Source: Candidatus Pelagibacter sp. RS40
Lineage (GTDB): Bacteria; Pseudomonadota; Alphaproteobacteria; Pelagibacterales; Pelagibacteraceae
Direction: 5' to 3'
Assembly (NCBI RefSeq): GCF_002101295.1
Contig: NZ_CP020778.1
Location: 682,001-746,000 of the forward strand
Length of the DNA: 64,000 nt
A program made the translations under genes and the position numbers. Under the pieces are notes generated by a model. That model ran no database searches. It was given only the letters and a program-made list of their open reading frames with translations, and was not told the DNA's origin. Below are positions 49,087 to 57,222 of the stretch, piece after piece. The first letter of the stretch is position 1, and every line of letters begins with the position of its first letter.

Positions 49087-50349
49087 ATGGACAAGTTTTT
49101 GATTACGGGTCCTTGTAAAGTCAAGGGACAAGTCTCAATAAGTGGTTCAAAAAATGCAGCATTACCAATTTTAGCTTCAACATTATTATTTGATAAACCT
49201 GTGGTTATAGAAAATCTTCCAAGGGTTAGAGATATAGATACAATGTTAAATCTGCTTAAGTCTCTTGGTTCAAAAATTAAATTCTCAAAAAATAAAAAAA
49301 CTGTAAAAATTTACAAAACAAAAAAACAAAATTATTTTGCTTCTTACTCGCTAGTGAAAACGATGAGAGCAGGTATATTGGTTTTGGGACCTTTAATTTC
49401 AAAATATCATAAATCTATAACATCATTACCAGGAGGATGTTTAATCGGGGCAAGACCAGTAAATTATCATCTAAGTGCACTTAAAAAACTTGGAATGAAA
49501 TACGAAATTAAAAAAGGATATATTCATGCAACTTCAAAAGGAAAACTAAAGGGCACAAAGATTAAGTTTTCAAAAATTAGTGTTGGAGCAACAGAAAATT
49601 CAATTATTGCAGCCACTTTAGCACAAGGAAAAACTACATTAAAAAATTGTGCGATTGAACCTGAAATAAAGGATCTAACAAATTTTCTTAAATCGGCAGG
49701 CGCAAACATAAAATGGATTGGAAAAAGGACTTGCCAAATAATTGGTGTAAATTCCTTGAACCCAACCACTTATTCTGTAATGGGAGATAGAATAGAAACA
49801 GGAACTTTTTGTGTTGCAGCAGCTTTAACAAAAGGTGATTTGACAATTAAAAACTTTAATCCAAAATTGATCCAGACAGAATTAAATCTATTAAAAAGAT
49901 CTGGTGCAAAAATAAAGACGAATAAAAACGAAATAAAGATTAAAGGGCCACAAAAAATTAAAAGTATAAATAGTATTTTTACAAAAGAATATCCAAACTT
50001 TCCAACTGATTTACAAGCACAGTTTATGGTTTTGATGTGCAAAGCTAATGGAAGAAGCTCGATAACTGAAAGTATTTTTGAAAATAGATTTATGCATGTC
50101 GCTGAGTTAAGAAGATTAGGCGCAAAAATAGTTATAAAAGATAACAAAGCGACTATGGAAGGCAATACAGAGTTTACCGGGGCAGAGTTAATGTCCAGTG
50201 ACTTAAGAGCTTCTGTTGCTTTAGTTTTGGCTGCAATTATTTCAAAGGGGCAGTCAGTAATTAATAGAATATACCATTTAGACAGGGGATATGAAAAAAT
50301 TGAAAATAAACTGAAAAAAATTGGAGTTAGAATAAAAAGATTATCTTAA
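49087..50349 (+). CDS. murA: UDP-N-acetylglucosamine 1-carboxyvinyltransferase
   Basis: A 420-residue enolpyruvyl transferase for the first committed peptidoglycan step. SGSKNAALPILAS near the N-terminus binds the substrate, and the catalytic Cys118 lies in PGGCLIGARPVNYH; it is the fosfomycin-sensitive Cys form. DLRASVALVLAA is conserved near the C-terminus. The stop and next start form TAATG. Confidence 0.96.
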   Translation: MDKFLITGPCKVKGQVSISGSKNAALPILASTLLFDKPVVIENLPRVRDIDTMLNLLKSLGSKIKFSKNKKTVKIYKTKKQNYFASYSLVKTMRAGILVLGPLISKYHKSITSLPGGCLIGARPVNYHLSALKKLGMKYEIKKGYIHATSKGKLKGTKIKFSKISVGATENSIIAATLAQGKTTLKNCAIEPEIKDLTNFLKSAGANIKWIGKRTCQIIGVNSLNPTTYSVMGDRIETGTFCVAAALTKGDLTIKNFNPKLIQTELNLLKRSGAKIKTNKNEIKIKGPQKIKSINSIFTKEYPNFPTDLQAQFMVLMCKANGRSSITESIFENRFMHVAELRRLGAKIVIKDNKATMEGNTEFTGAELMSSDLRASVALVLAAIISKGQSVINRIYHLDRGYEKIENKLKKIGVRIKRLS

Positions 50350-50756
50350 TGGATAAAAAGTTCTTAAAAAAAATTATTGCTCAATCTCCAGAAGATCTTC
50401 AAATGATATCTGCATGTTGCTCTGAAGGTAAAGTTAAAATATCAGATATTAAATACCTTCCTTCAAATAGAATATTTCTAATTTCAATTTTAAGAAAAGA
50501 TAGAGAAAATGAAGATGACAATAAAATAATAAATAGCATTATAAAGTTTGAATTTGTTCAATCCTCTAAATCAAAAAATATTGATCAAAATGAACCAGAA
50601 ACAGAACTTGAATTGTTAGCAATAGATTTATTTAAAAGAGAACATAATTTTGAAATAACCCTATTATTTTCAAAAAATAGATTTATAACACTCACTTCTG
50701 AAATTATAGAAGCAGTATTGGAAGATCAAAAAATAGAGAATGATAAAAGTAATTAG
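50349..50756 (+). CDS. DUF2948 family protein
   Basis: A 135-residue protein with the DUF2948 pattern (SPEDLQMISACCSEGKVKISDIKYLP near the start). In alphaproteobacteria this family of unknown function is consistently placed between murA and hisD, as here. It overlaps murA by 1 nt and hisD by 17 nt. Confidence 0.8.
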   Translation: MDKKFLKKIIAQSPEDLQMISACCSEGKVKISDIKYLPSNRIFLISILRKDRENEDDNKIINSIIKFEFVQSSKSKNIDQNEPETELELLAIDLFKREHNFEITLLFSKNRFITLTSEIIEAVLEDQKIENDKSN

Positions 50757-52005
50757 TTGTAAGAAAAAAAATTATAAAAGAGAACTACTATCCTTTTTAG
50801 ATAAAAGAAGATCTGGAAAAGAGGTAGATACTTCAATTGTCCCGAAAATTATAAAAGATATTAGAAAAAATGGCAAAAAAGCTCTTTTAAAGTATGAGAA
50901 AAAATTTAGTAAAAATACAGAGATTGTACCTTCAAAGGATAAAGTAAACAAAGCAATAAGAGCATTAGACCCTAAGATTAAAAAAAGTATCGATTTAGCA
51001 TATAATAGAATTTTTAAGTTTCATTCACTACAAAAACCAAAAGACATTAAGTATATAGATAATTTAAAAAATAAACTTGAATATAAGCATGTGCCTTTAC
51101 AGTCAGTGGGAATTTATGTTCCAGCTAATTTACCATCTACATTACTAATGAATGCAGTGCCTGCAAAAATTTCAGGTGTTAAAAGAATTGTTTTAGCTAA
51201 CCCAAAACTTGATGGAAAACTTAACCCCGCTGTTCTTTATGCAGCTAAAAAAGTTGGAATTAAGGAAATTTATTCTATGGGTGGGGCACAAGCTATAGCA
51301 AGTTTAGCATATATCCAAAAAGTGAACAAAGTTGTTGGACCTGGAAATATATATGTTGCAAGAAGCAAACGTGAAGTTTTTGGTGATGTTGGGACAGAGG
51401 GAATGGTAGCTGGGCCTAGTGAAATTTGTGTATTAGCAGATGGAAAAACTGATCTAAATCAAGTTATAACATCTATGATTGGTCAAGCGGAGCATGATGT
51501 TAACTCACAATCTATTTTAATTACAAAAGATAAAAAATTAGTAAATAAATTTAATCTTGAAATTAAAGGCAGGATACAAAAAGTTCAGAGAAAGACTGTT
51601 GTTTTAAAAAGTTTGAAAAATAATGGATTAATCGTATTAGCTCAAACTGATAAGCAAATAATAGAGGCAATTAATGAAGTAGCTCCTGAACACTTAGAAA
51701 TTAACGTGCCTAATTATAAAAAGTATTTAAATCAAATTTATAATGCAGGAAGTATTATGATTGGAAAATATTCTCCAATGGCTGTTTCAGATTATAATGT
51801 TGGTACTAACCATGTTTTACCAACTTTAGGCTCTGCAAAGTTTTCATCTGGACTAAACTCAAGTGAGTTTTATAAAAAAATTAGCCATATAACTCTTACA
51901 AAAAAAGGTATTGAGAAATTAGGAGAATCCGCTACACATCTCGCTGAGTATGAAGATCTAGATAATCATGCTCAAAGTATTAGATCTAGAATGAAAGGTA
52001 AATAA
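50740..52005 (+). CDS. hisD: Histidinol dehydrogenase
   Basis: A 421-residue zinc enzyme for the last two steps of histidine synthesis. Landmarks: VGIYVPANLPSTLLMNAVPAK, GPGNIYVARSKREVFG, AGPSEICVLAD, zinc-site GQAEHDVNSQS and APEHLEI, and GTNHVLPT. It overlaps DUF2948 by 17 nt and directly abuts infA. Confidence 0.96.
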   Translation: MIKVISCKKKNYKRELLSFLDKRRSGKEVDTSIVPKIIKDIRKNGKKALLKYEKKFSKNTEIVPSKDKVNKAIRALDPKIKKSIDLAYNRIFKFHSLQKPKDIKYIDNLKNKLEYKHVPLQSVGIYVPANLPSTLLMNAVPAKISGVKRIVLANPKLDGKLNPAVLYAAKKVGIKEIYSMGGAQAIASLAYIQKVNKVVGPGNIYVARSKREVFGDVGTEGMVAGPSEICVLADGKTDLNQVITSMIGQAEHDVNSQSILITKDKKLVNKFNLEIKGRIQKVQRKTVVLKSLKNNGLIVLAQTDKQIIEAINEVAPEHLEINVPNYKKYLNQIYNAGSIMIGKYSPMAVSDYNVGTNHVLPTLGSAKFSSGLNSSEFYKKISHITLTKKGIEKLGESATHLAEYEDLDNHAQSIRSRMKGK

Positions 52006-52221
52006 TTGGGAAAACAAGATACGTTAGAATTTGAAGGCGTCGTAACTGACCTGCTTCCAAATGCAATGTTTAGAGTAAAGCTAGACAATGGGCACAACGT
52101 AACCGCTCATACTGCAGGTAAACTTAGAAAAAACCGTATCAGAGTTTTACAAGGTGACAGAGTTAAATTAGAAGTTAGTCCCTACGATTTATCTAAAGGT
52201 AGGATAATTTTTAGATCTTAA
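52006..52221 (+). CDS. infA: Translation initiation factor IF-1, TTG start
   Basis: A 71-residue OB-fold protein: [40 protein letters not shown] and VEVSPYDL-like end. It assists IF-2 and IF-3 in 30S initiation. The start is TTG, immediately after the hisD stop, and no ATG lies upstream in frame. tRNA-Phe begins 6 nt after the stop. Confidence 0.95.
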   Translation: MGKQDTLEFEGVVTDLLPNAMFRVKLDNGHNVTAHTAGKLRKNRIRVLQGDRVKLEVSPYDLSKGRIIFRS

Positions 52222-52227
52222 AATGAT

Positions 52228-52303
52228 GGCTTCGTAGCTCAGGTGGTAGAGCAGAGCCCTGAAAAGGCTTGTGTCGCTGGTTCGAGTCCCGCCGAAGCCA
52301 CCA
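52228..52303 (+). tRNA. tRNA-Phe (GAA anticodon)
   Basis: A 76-nt cloverleaf: acceptor GGCTTCG with CGAAGCC, anticodon loop CTGAAAA (anticodon GAA), T-loop GGTTCGAGTCC, A73 and an encoded CCA. Confidence 0.96.
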
Positions 52304-52361
52304 CATCTTGGTGGTAAAATAAATAAATCCAGACCAAATATAATCTTGCTATATCTGGCAA

Positions 52362-52417
52362 TTTCTTATACTCAGCGACTGCTAATTTAATTAGCGAGTA
52401 AATAAACTAATAAGAAA
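52362..52417 (+). promoter_or_regulatory. Structured 5' leader of the cold-shock gene
   Basis: TTTCTTAT (52362-52369) pairs with ATAAGAAA (52410-52417); inside it ACTGCTAAT (52378-52386) pairs with ATTAGC plus AGT (52390-52399, one bulged G). The outer stem would bury the purine-rich AAGAAAGAG that precedes the ATG by about 15 nt. Cold-shock mRNAs commonly use such leaders as thermosensors; this one is inferred from base pairing only. Confidence 0.45.
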
Positions 52418-52432
52418 GAGTAAAATATAAGT

Positions 52433-52645
52433 ATGAGTACATTAAAAGGTAAAGTTAAGTGGTTCAACGGTAAGAAGGGCTACGGTTTTATAGAAAGAGA
52501 AGACGGTGAAAAGGATTGTTTCGTTCATGCGAGCGCAGTTCGTGAAGCAGGACTTCGTTTTTTGAATGAAAATGATGCAATAGAATTCGAAATTCAGGAC
52601 GGAGACAAAGGTCCAAGCGCAGTAAATTTAAAGAAAATTTCTTAA
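52433..52645 (+). CDS. Cold-shock protein, CspA family
   Basis: A 70-residue cold-shock domain: [16 protein letters not shown] (RNP1) and DCFVHASAV (RNP2). It binds single-stranded RNA or DNA as an RNA chaperone. The 129-nt leader is structured and two stem-loops follow the gene. Confidence 0.95.
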   Translation: MSTLKGKVKWFNGKKGYGFIEREDGEKDCFVHASAVREAGLRFLNENDAIEFEIQDGDKGPSAVNLKKIS

Positions 52646-52667
52646 AAATTTATTTCATTTAAAACAT

Positions 52668-52713
52668 TTGTATAGGGATAAATTGCTAAATTAGCATTTT
52701 TATTCCTATACAA
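52668..52713 (+). other. Long two-part stem-loop after the cold-shock gene
   Basis: TTGTATAGGGATAAA pairs with TTTTATTCCTATACAA (15 bp with one G-T), enclosing after a small internal loop a second 5-bp stem TGCTA/TAGCA with loop AAT. Strong for an A+T-rich genome. No T-tract follows directly, so it may be a processing or stabiliser element more than a standard terminator. Confidence 0.6.
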
Positions 52714-52722
52714 TTCAGTATT

Positions 52723-52742
52723 GCATTTTAGATTTAAAATGC
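52723..52742 (+). other. Second stem-loop after the cold-shock gene
   Basis: GCATTTTA and TAAAATGC form a perfect 8-bp stem around GATT, 9 nt after the first hairpin. Its 3' arm contains the ATG of the His-rich ORF, so folding could restrict that start. Confidence 0.55.
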
Positions 52743-52831
52743 TAAACCACTCACCGATGATTAAAAAAACTGAAACATCTAGAATTACACACAGACATCA
52801 TTTCCATGCTGGCTGCACGCTAGCTATTTAA
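52739..52831 (+). CDS. Putative histidine-rich leader peptide upstream of tRNA-His-hisS-hisZ-hisG
   Basis: A 30-codon frame (or 24 codons from the second ATG at 52757) encoding a peptide with THRHHFHAGC near its end: four His codons within six positions (52790, 52796, 52799, 52805). It ends at a TAA 51 nt before tRNA-His, which is followed by hisS, hisZ and hisG. A GC hairpin overlaps its last codons. This is the arrangement of a His-responsive attenuator leader, as in enterobacterial hisL. No clear Shine-Dalgarno is seen, and no database comparison was possible. Confidence 0.45.
   Translation: MLNHSPMIKKTETSRITHRHHFHAGCTLAI
52808..52824 (+). terminator. Possible attenuator hairpin in the His-rich ORF
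   Basis: GCTGGC and GCTAGC form a 6-bp stem (one G-T) around TGCAC, the most GC-rich spot of the spacer, followed by an A+T stretch ending in TTTAATTTTTTCC. It begins one base after the last His codon, so a ribosome stalled on the His codons would cover its left arm. The T-run is about 20 nt from the stem, so it is a weak terminator by ordinary rules. Confidence 0.35.
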
Positions 52832-52882
52832 TTATTTATAAATTTAATTTTTTCCACAATTAGTATAAAACAATAAAAAGGA

Positions 52883-52959
52883 GCACGGGTAGCTCAGTTG
52901 GTTAGAGCAGCGGTTTGTGGAACCGAAGGTCGACAGTTCGAATCTGTCCCCGTGTACCA
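52883..52959 (+). tRNA. tRNA-His (GTG anticodon), without G-1:C73
   Basis: A 77-nt cloverleaf with anticodon loop TTGTGGA (GTG). The acceptor is GCACGGG with CCCGTGT, so pair 1:72 is G-U; the discriminator is A73 and the base before G1 is A. The usual His identity pair G-1:C73 is not encoded, as known for a subset of alphaproteobacteria with an altered HisRS. CCA is encoded. The hisS ATG follows after 4 nt. Confidence 0.94.
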
Positions 52960-52963
52960 AAAA

Positions 52964-54352
52964 ATGAATAAAGAAAAAAAACTTCAAGCCTCTTTACCTA
53001 AAGGTTTCAAAGATCGTTGGGGTGATGAACTAAATCTTAAGAATAAATTAGTAGATACTATAAAAGACGTATTTATTAATTATAGTTTCGAGCAATTAGA
53101 GACCCCAGAATTTGAAAAGAGCGAAAATATAGGTTCATTTCTAGCAGAAGACGAAACCAACCCAATGAGTGATGTTTTTTCATTTGTGAATGAAAAAGAG
53201 TCTTTAACATTAAGATATGATTTAAGTGCTCCTTTAGCTCGCTTTTGTGCAGAGAATTTTAGAGATTTAGTATTTCCTTATAAAAGGTTTGCTTATGGAA
53301 ATGTATTTAGACAAGAAAAGGCAGATAGCGCAAGGTTCCGTTCATTTGCTCAGTTAGATGCAGATATAATTGGAGATGTAAACCCATCACAGGCTGATGC
53401 AGAAATATGCAATATTATTAGCGAGTCATTTAAAAAAATTGGGCTTACTGATAAACAGTTCACTATCAATGTTTCAAATAAAAAAATTCTTCAGGGTTTA
53501 ATTAATGATCTTAAAATTGAAGAAAATAAACAATACAAAGTTCTAAAATCGATAGATAAATTAGATAGGTTAGGAATTAAAGGTGTAGAAGAATTGCTTA
53601 AAAAGGGAAGGGAAGATCAATCTGGTGCTTTCACTAAAGGTTGTGATCTATCAGATAATCAAGTTTTAGAAATAATAAATTTTCTTAATTTAAAAGAGAT
53701 AAAAGATTTAAAATTTAATCTTAAAAATGAATTATCAATTGAAGGAATTAATGAATTAGAGGAGTTATTTGAGGTATTATCTTTTGGAAACAATCAAGAT
53801 TCAATTAGTATTGATGTTACAAAAATTAGGGGTCTTAGCTATTATACAGGGTTCTTGGTTGAGACTAATCTAAACTTCAAGGTAACAAATGCGAAAGGTA
53901 AAGAAATAAATATTGGTAGCGTTGCAAGTGGTGGGCGTTATGACAACTTAATTGCAAGATTTAAAGGTGCTGATTACAAAGGGAGCGGAATGTCTATCGG
54001 CATAGACAGACTTTTATATGCTGTTAATCAATTAGGAAAAATTAAAGTAAATAAAACTAAACCAGTATTAGTATGTATTTTAGATAAAAAATTTATTCAA
54101 AAATATTATGAAATAGTAAATGAATTAAGAAATAACAATATTCCTGCAGAAATATATTTAGATCAAAACAAAAATCTTAAAAAACAACTTCAGTATGCCG
54201 ATAGAAAAAAATTAGATTTAGCAATTATTTGTGGTGAAAACGAGTTTAAAGATGAAAAGCTAACAATAAAAAAACTAAATTCTTCAAAAGAAAACGATCA
54301 ACTTTCAATAAGTAGAAATGAACTTATAAATGAAATCAAAAAACTTATCTGA
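52964..54352 (+). CDS. hisS: Histidyl-tRNA synthetase
   Basis: A 462-residue class II synthetase: LPKGFKDRWGDE start, motif 2 YGNVFRQEKADSARFRSFAQ, His-specific RGLSYYTGFLVE and GGRYDNLI, then a C-terminal anticodon domain (about 365-462). The ATG at 52964 is chosen because N-terminal homology starts there and any longer frame would run through tRNA-His. Only AAAA separates the tRNA CCA from the ATG. It overlaps hisZ by 23 nt. Confidence 0.95.
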   Translation: MNKEKKLQASLPKGFKDRWGDELNLKNKLVDTIKDVFINYSFEQLETPEFEKSENIGSFLAEDETNPMSDVFSFVNEKESLTLRYDLSAPLARFCAENFRDLVFPYKRFAYGNVFRQEKADSARFRSFAQLDADIIGDVNPSQADAEICNIISESFKKIGLTDKQFTINVSNKKILQGLINDLKIEENKQYKVLKSIDKLDRLGIKGVEELLKKGREDQSGAFTKGCDLSDNQVLEIINFLNLKEIKDLKFNLKNELSIEGINELEELFEVLSFGNNQDSISIDVTKIRGLSYYTGFLVETNLNFKVTNAKGKEINIGSVASGGRYDNLIARFKGADYKGSGMSIGIDRLLYAVNQLGKIKVNKTKPVLVCILDKKFIQKYYEIVNELRNNNIPAEIYLDQNKNLKKQLQYADRKKLDLAIICGENEFKDEKLTIKKLNSSKENDQLSISRNELINEIKKLI

Positions 54353-55382
54353 AAATATTCTTAAATCTGTAAGATCAAAAGGATTCAAATATATTGAATT
54401 AGACTCTGTTATTGAAACTAATCATATTGTGGAGAGATCAGGTGAAAGTTTTAGAAGATTTATATTCTCTTTTAATGATCAAAATGGAAATGAACTTTGT
54501 TTAAGACCTGACTTAACGATTGCATCCTGTTTAAAATATTTAAACGATAAAGCAAAAGGTACTAGAAAAGTATTTTACAATGGTCAAGCATTTAGGAAAA
54601 CTTTGAACAGAACAGATCCTATAATAAGAAATCAGATCGGATTTGAAATCATTGGTTCCAAAAAAGAAAAAGAAGATGATAAAAAAATTGTAGAAACTGC
54701 TATTAAATCTTTATCAAAATTTAACTATACTTCAGGAAGTCTCACTATCGGCAATGTAGAGATATTCAAACTTCTTTTGAATAAATTGGATATTCCAAAG
54801 AGATGGAGATTGAGACTTCAAAGACATTTTTGGAGAGAAAATTATTTTAATGAATTATTAAAACGTCTTGAAACGAATTCCGATGTTGATCCGACAATTG
54901 TTGAGATTGATAAAAAAAGATATCAACAAATGCTTAAACAAGATCAATTGAAAATGATTGCAGGAAGATCTGTTAATGAAATTTTAGAGAGGTTTAATAA
55001 TAAAATAAAAGATCCAAGAAGAGCCAAAAAAGGAAAAAATGTTGCAAAAATCATTAAAGATTTTCTCAAAATAAAATGTTCAATAGATCAAGCAGCAAAT
55101 AAATTAAATTATTTTTTTAAAAAAAATAAAATTAATTTACGAGTTGAGAATAACTATTTTCCAATAACTAAAAACAAAGTCTCAAAATTAAATATTAGAT
55201 ATTCAGCTTCATTTGGAAGGCAACTGGAATATTATACTGGCCTTGTATTTAAAATTGAAATTAAAAAAAAATCTAAAAATATAAATATTATCAATGGTGG
55301 TAGGTACGATAATTTAATTGGAGATCTTGGATCAAACAAAAAAATACCAGCGGTAGGAGCTGCAATAAATTTAAATGATTAA
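54330..55382 (+). CDS. hisZ: ATP phosphoribosyltransferase regulatory subunit
   Basis: A 350-residue HisS-paralogue lacking the anticodon domain: ELCLRPDLTIASCLKYL, YNGQAFRKTLNRTDPIIRNQIGFE and a C-terminal NGGRYDNLIGDLG. HisZ activates the short HisG in an octameric complex and mediates histidine feedback. It overlaps hisS by 23 nt and hisG by 8 nt. Confidence 0.92.
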   Translation: MKSKNLSENILKSVRSKGFKYIELDSVIETNHIVERSGESFRRFIFSFNDQNGNELCLRPDLTIASCLKYLNDKAKGTRKVFYNGQAFRKTLNRTDPIIRNQIGFEIIGSKKEKEDDKKIVETAIKSLSKFNYTSGSLTIGNVEIFKLLLNKLDIPKRWRLRLQRHFWRENYFNELLKRLETNSDVDPTIVEIDKKRYQQMLKQDQLKMIAGRSVNEILERFNNKIKDPRRAKKGKNVAKIIKDFLKIKCSIDQAANKLNYFFKKNKINLRVENNYFPITKNKVSKLNIRYSASFGRQLEYYTGLVFKIEIKKKSKNINIINGGRYDNLIGDLGSNKKIPAVGAAINLND

Positions 55383-56052
55383 TATTGGAATACCAAGCAA
55401 GGGAAGATTAAGAAAAGATGTTTTAAAAGTTTTTTCAAAAAAAAAATTAAAACTTTTATCTGAGCGAGGAGAGAGAGATTTATTTGGTTATATTAAAGGA
55501 TTTAAAAATATTAATGTTACTTACCTACATGCAAGAGAAATTGTAGAAAGATTAGGAGATGGATCTCTAGATATTGGTTTCTCAGGCTATGATTTACTGA
55601 AAGAAAGTGAAATTAATATTCAAAAACAAATCTTAGTTAAAAAAAAATATAATTTTGGCAATGCAACATTAGTAATAGCTATTCCTGATGATTGGATTGA
55701 TGTTCAGACATTAGCTGATTTAGAAGAAATAGCTTTTGAGTTCAAAGATAAAAAGAAAAGTAGATTAAGAGTTGCAACTAAATATCCTAACTTAACCAGG
55801 GAATTTCTATTTCAAAGAGGTGTAACTCAATTTAAGTTAGTTAAAAGTCTTGGTGCAACAGAAATTTATCCATTTACAGGATCTTCTGAAATCATAACAG
55901 ACATAACTTCAACTGGAGAAACTTTAAGGGCTAATAATCTTAGAATTCTTAAAGATGGTGAAATTTTAAAATCTCAAGCTTGTTTAATGATATCTAAAAA
56001 AAGTGTGAAAATTAAGGGAATTAAAAAAGTTATTAATTTGATTTCAAAATAA
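55375..56052 (+). CDS. hisG: ATP phosphoribosyltransferase, short form
   Basis: A 225-residue HisG without the C-terminal regulatory domain, so it depends on HisZ. GIPSKGRLRKDV, ERLGDGSLDIGFSGYDLL and the phosphate-binding ATEIYPFTGSSEIITDITSTG-like region are conserved. It catalyses the first step of histidine synthesis. Confidence 0.95.
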   Translation: MINIGIPSKGRLRKDVLKVFSKKKLKLLSERGERDLFGYIKGFKNINVTYLHAREIVERLGDGSLDIGFSGYDLLKESEINIQKQILVKKKYNFGNATLVIAIPDDWIDVQTLADLEEIAFEFKDKKKSRLRVATKYPNLTREFLFQRGVTQFKLVKSLGATEIYPFTGSSEIITDITSTGETLRANNLRILKDGEILKSQACLMISKKSVKIKGIKKVINLISK

Positions 56053-56090
56053 AAAACTTTAGTCTTATTATTAATAACTACTTACGAATC

Positions 56091-57185
56091 ATGGATGTAA
56101 TTTTATTAATTATTCTAGTTTTAATATTTGGTGTTGCTTTAGCAATACTGTTCATAATTTTGAAATCTAACCAAAAAAAAGATGAAAAAAAGGAAGCAGA
56201 GGAAATTGCAAATCTAAAATCAGAAATTTCAAGTTTAAAAGATACGCTTAATTCTACTATTAATAGCTCACTTGGTGCAATGTCGACTTCATTTAATAAC
56301 CTGTCAACTGGTGTTACAAAAGACATGACCGAAGCACTAACAAAAGTGGATGAAAAAGTTGGAAATTTTAATCAGCAAGTACAATTATTAAATCAAAGCC
56401 AAGAAGGAATAACTAAAATCTTAGCAGGTGTGAAGAAATATGGAGTTTTGGCAGAATTTAGTTTGGATGCTTTGATAAAAGATTTATTGCCAGCCTCACA
56501 ATTTATGACAAATGTGAAGATGAAGGAGAGTACCAGCGAGAATGTTGAATTTGCAATTAAACTTCAAGGAGATGTTTTGGTTCCAGTAGATTCCCATTTT
56601 CCAGTTGAAAAATATAAAGCAATTACAGATGGTTATGATGCAGATGATAAAAAAGCAGTCGCAGATGCTAAAACAAAACTAGCATCCGCATTTAAAGCAA
56701 AAGCAAAAAGTGTGAATGAAAAATATATTGTTCCACCGAAAACAACAGATTTTGCAATTGTATATGCTCCTACCGAAAGTTTGTATAAAGAGTTAACTGA
56801 ATATCAAGATCCAAGTACTAAAGAGTTATTAACTCAAGAACTAATGAAAAAATATAAAGTTGTAATTTGTGGACCAAATACACTCTCAGCATATCTTCAA
56901 TCTCTACATATGGGTTTTCAATCTCTAAAAGTCCAAAAGGGTGCAACTGAAATTTATAATCATTTAAAAACAATAAGTACAAGATTTGCTAAACATTTTG
57001 ATAATATAATCTCACTTAGAAAAAAATTAGAAGAAGCAATGACTGTAGTTGATAAATTTGGAACGGATGCAAGATCAATTACAAGAACACTAGAAAACAT
57101 TAAAGATCCTGAACAAATAGAAAAAGCTATAAAAACTGAAAATGTTGAAAGACTAGAGAACCATCCAAAACAACTCAAAAATTAG
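56091..57185 (+). CDS. rmuC: DNA recombination protein RmuC family
   Basis: A 364-residue protein with an N-terminal transmembrane helix (about 3-24), a coiled coil (about 30-110) and the RmuC nuclease-like domain (VPVDSHFPVEKYKAI, FAIVYAPTESLYKEL, VVICGPNTLSAYLQSLHMGF). RmuC limits inversions at short repeats and is thought to be a membrane-tethered nuclease. It opens a run of three DNA-processing genes. Confidence 0.9.
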   Translation: MDVILLIILVLIFGVALAILFIILKSNQKKDEKKEAEEIANLKSEISSLKDTLNSTINSSLGAMSTSFNNLSTGVTKDMTEALTKVDEKVGNFNQQVQLLNQSQEGITKILAGVKKYGVLAEFSLDALIKDLLPASQFMTNVKMKESTSENVEFAIKLQGDVLVPVDSHFPVEKYKAITDGYDADDKKAVADAKTKLASAFKAKAKSVNEKYIVPPKTTDFAIVYAPTESLYKELTEYQDPSTKELLTQELMKKYKVVICGPNTLSAYLQSLHMGFQSLKVQKGATEIYNHLKTISTRFAKHFDNIISLRKKLEEAMTVVDKFGTDARSITRTLENIKDPEQIEKAIKTENVERLENHPKQLKN

Positions 57186-57222
57186 TTTCATTTTTAGTTT
57201 AAATCCAAATATAAGAAATTTA

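Noticed and set aside
52898..52963. An upstream extension of hisS into tRNA-His
   Set aside because: The extension would translate tRNA sequence; HisRS homology begins at the ATG at 52964.
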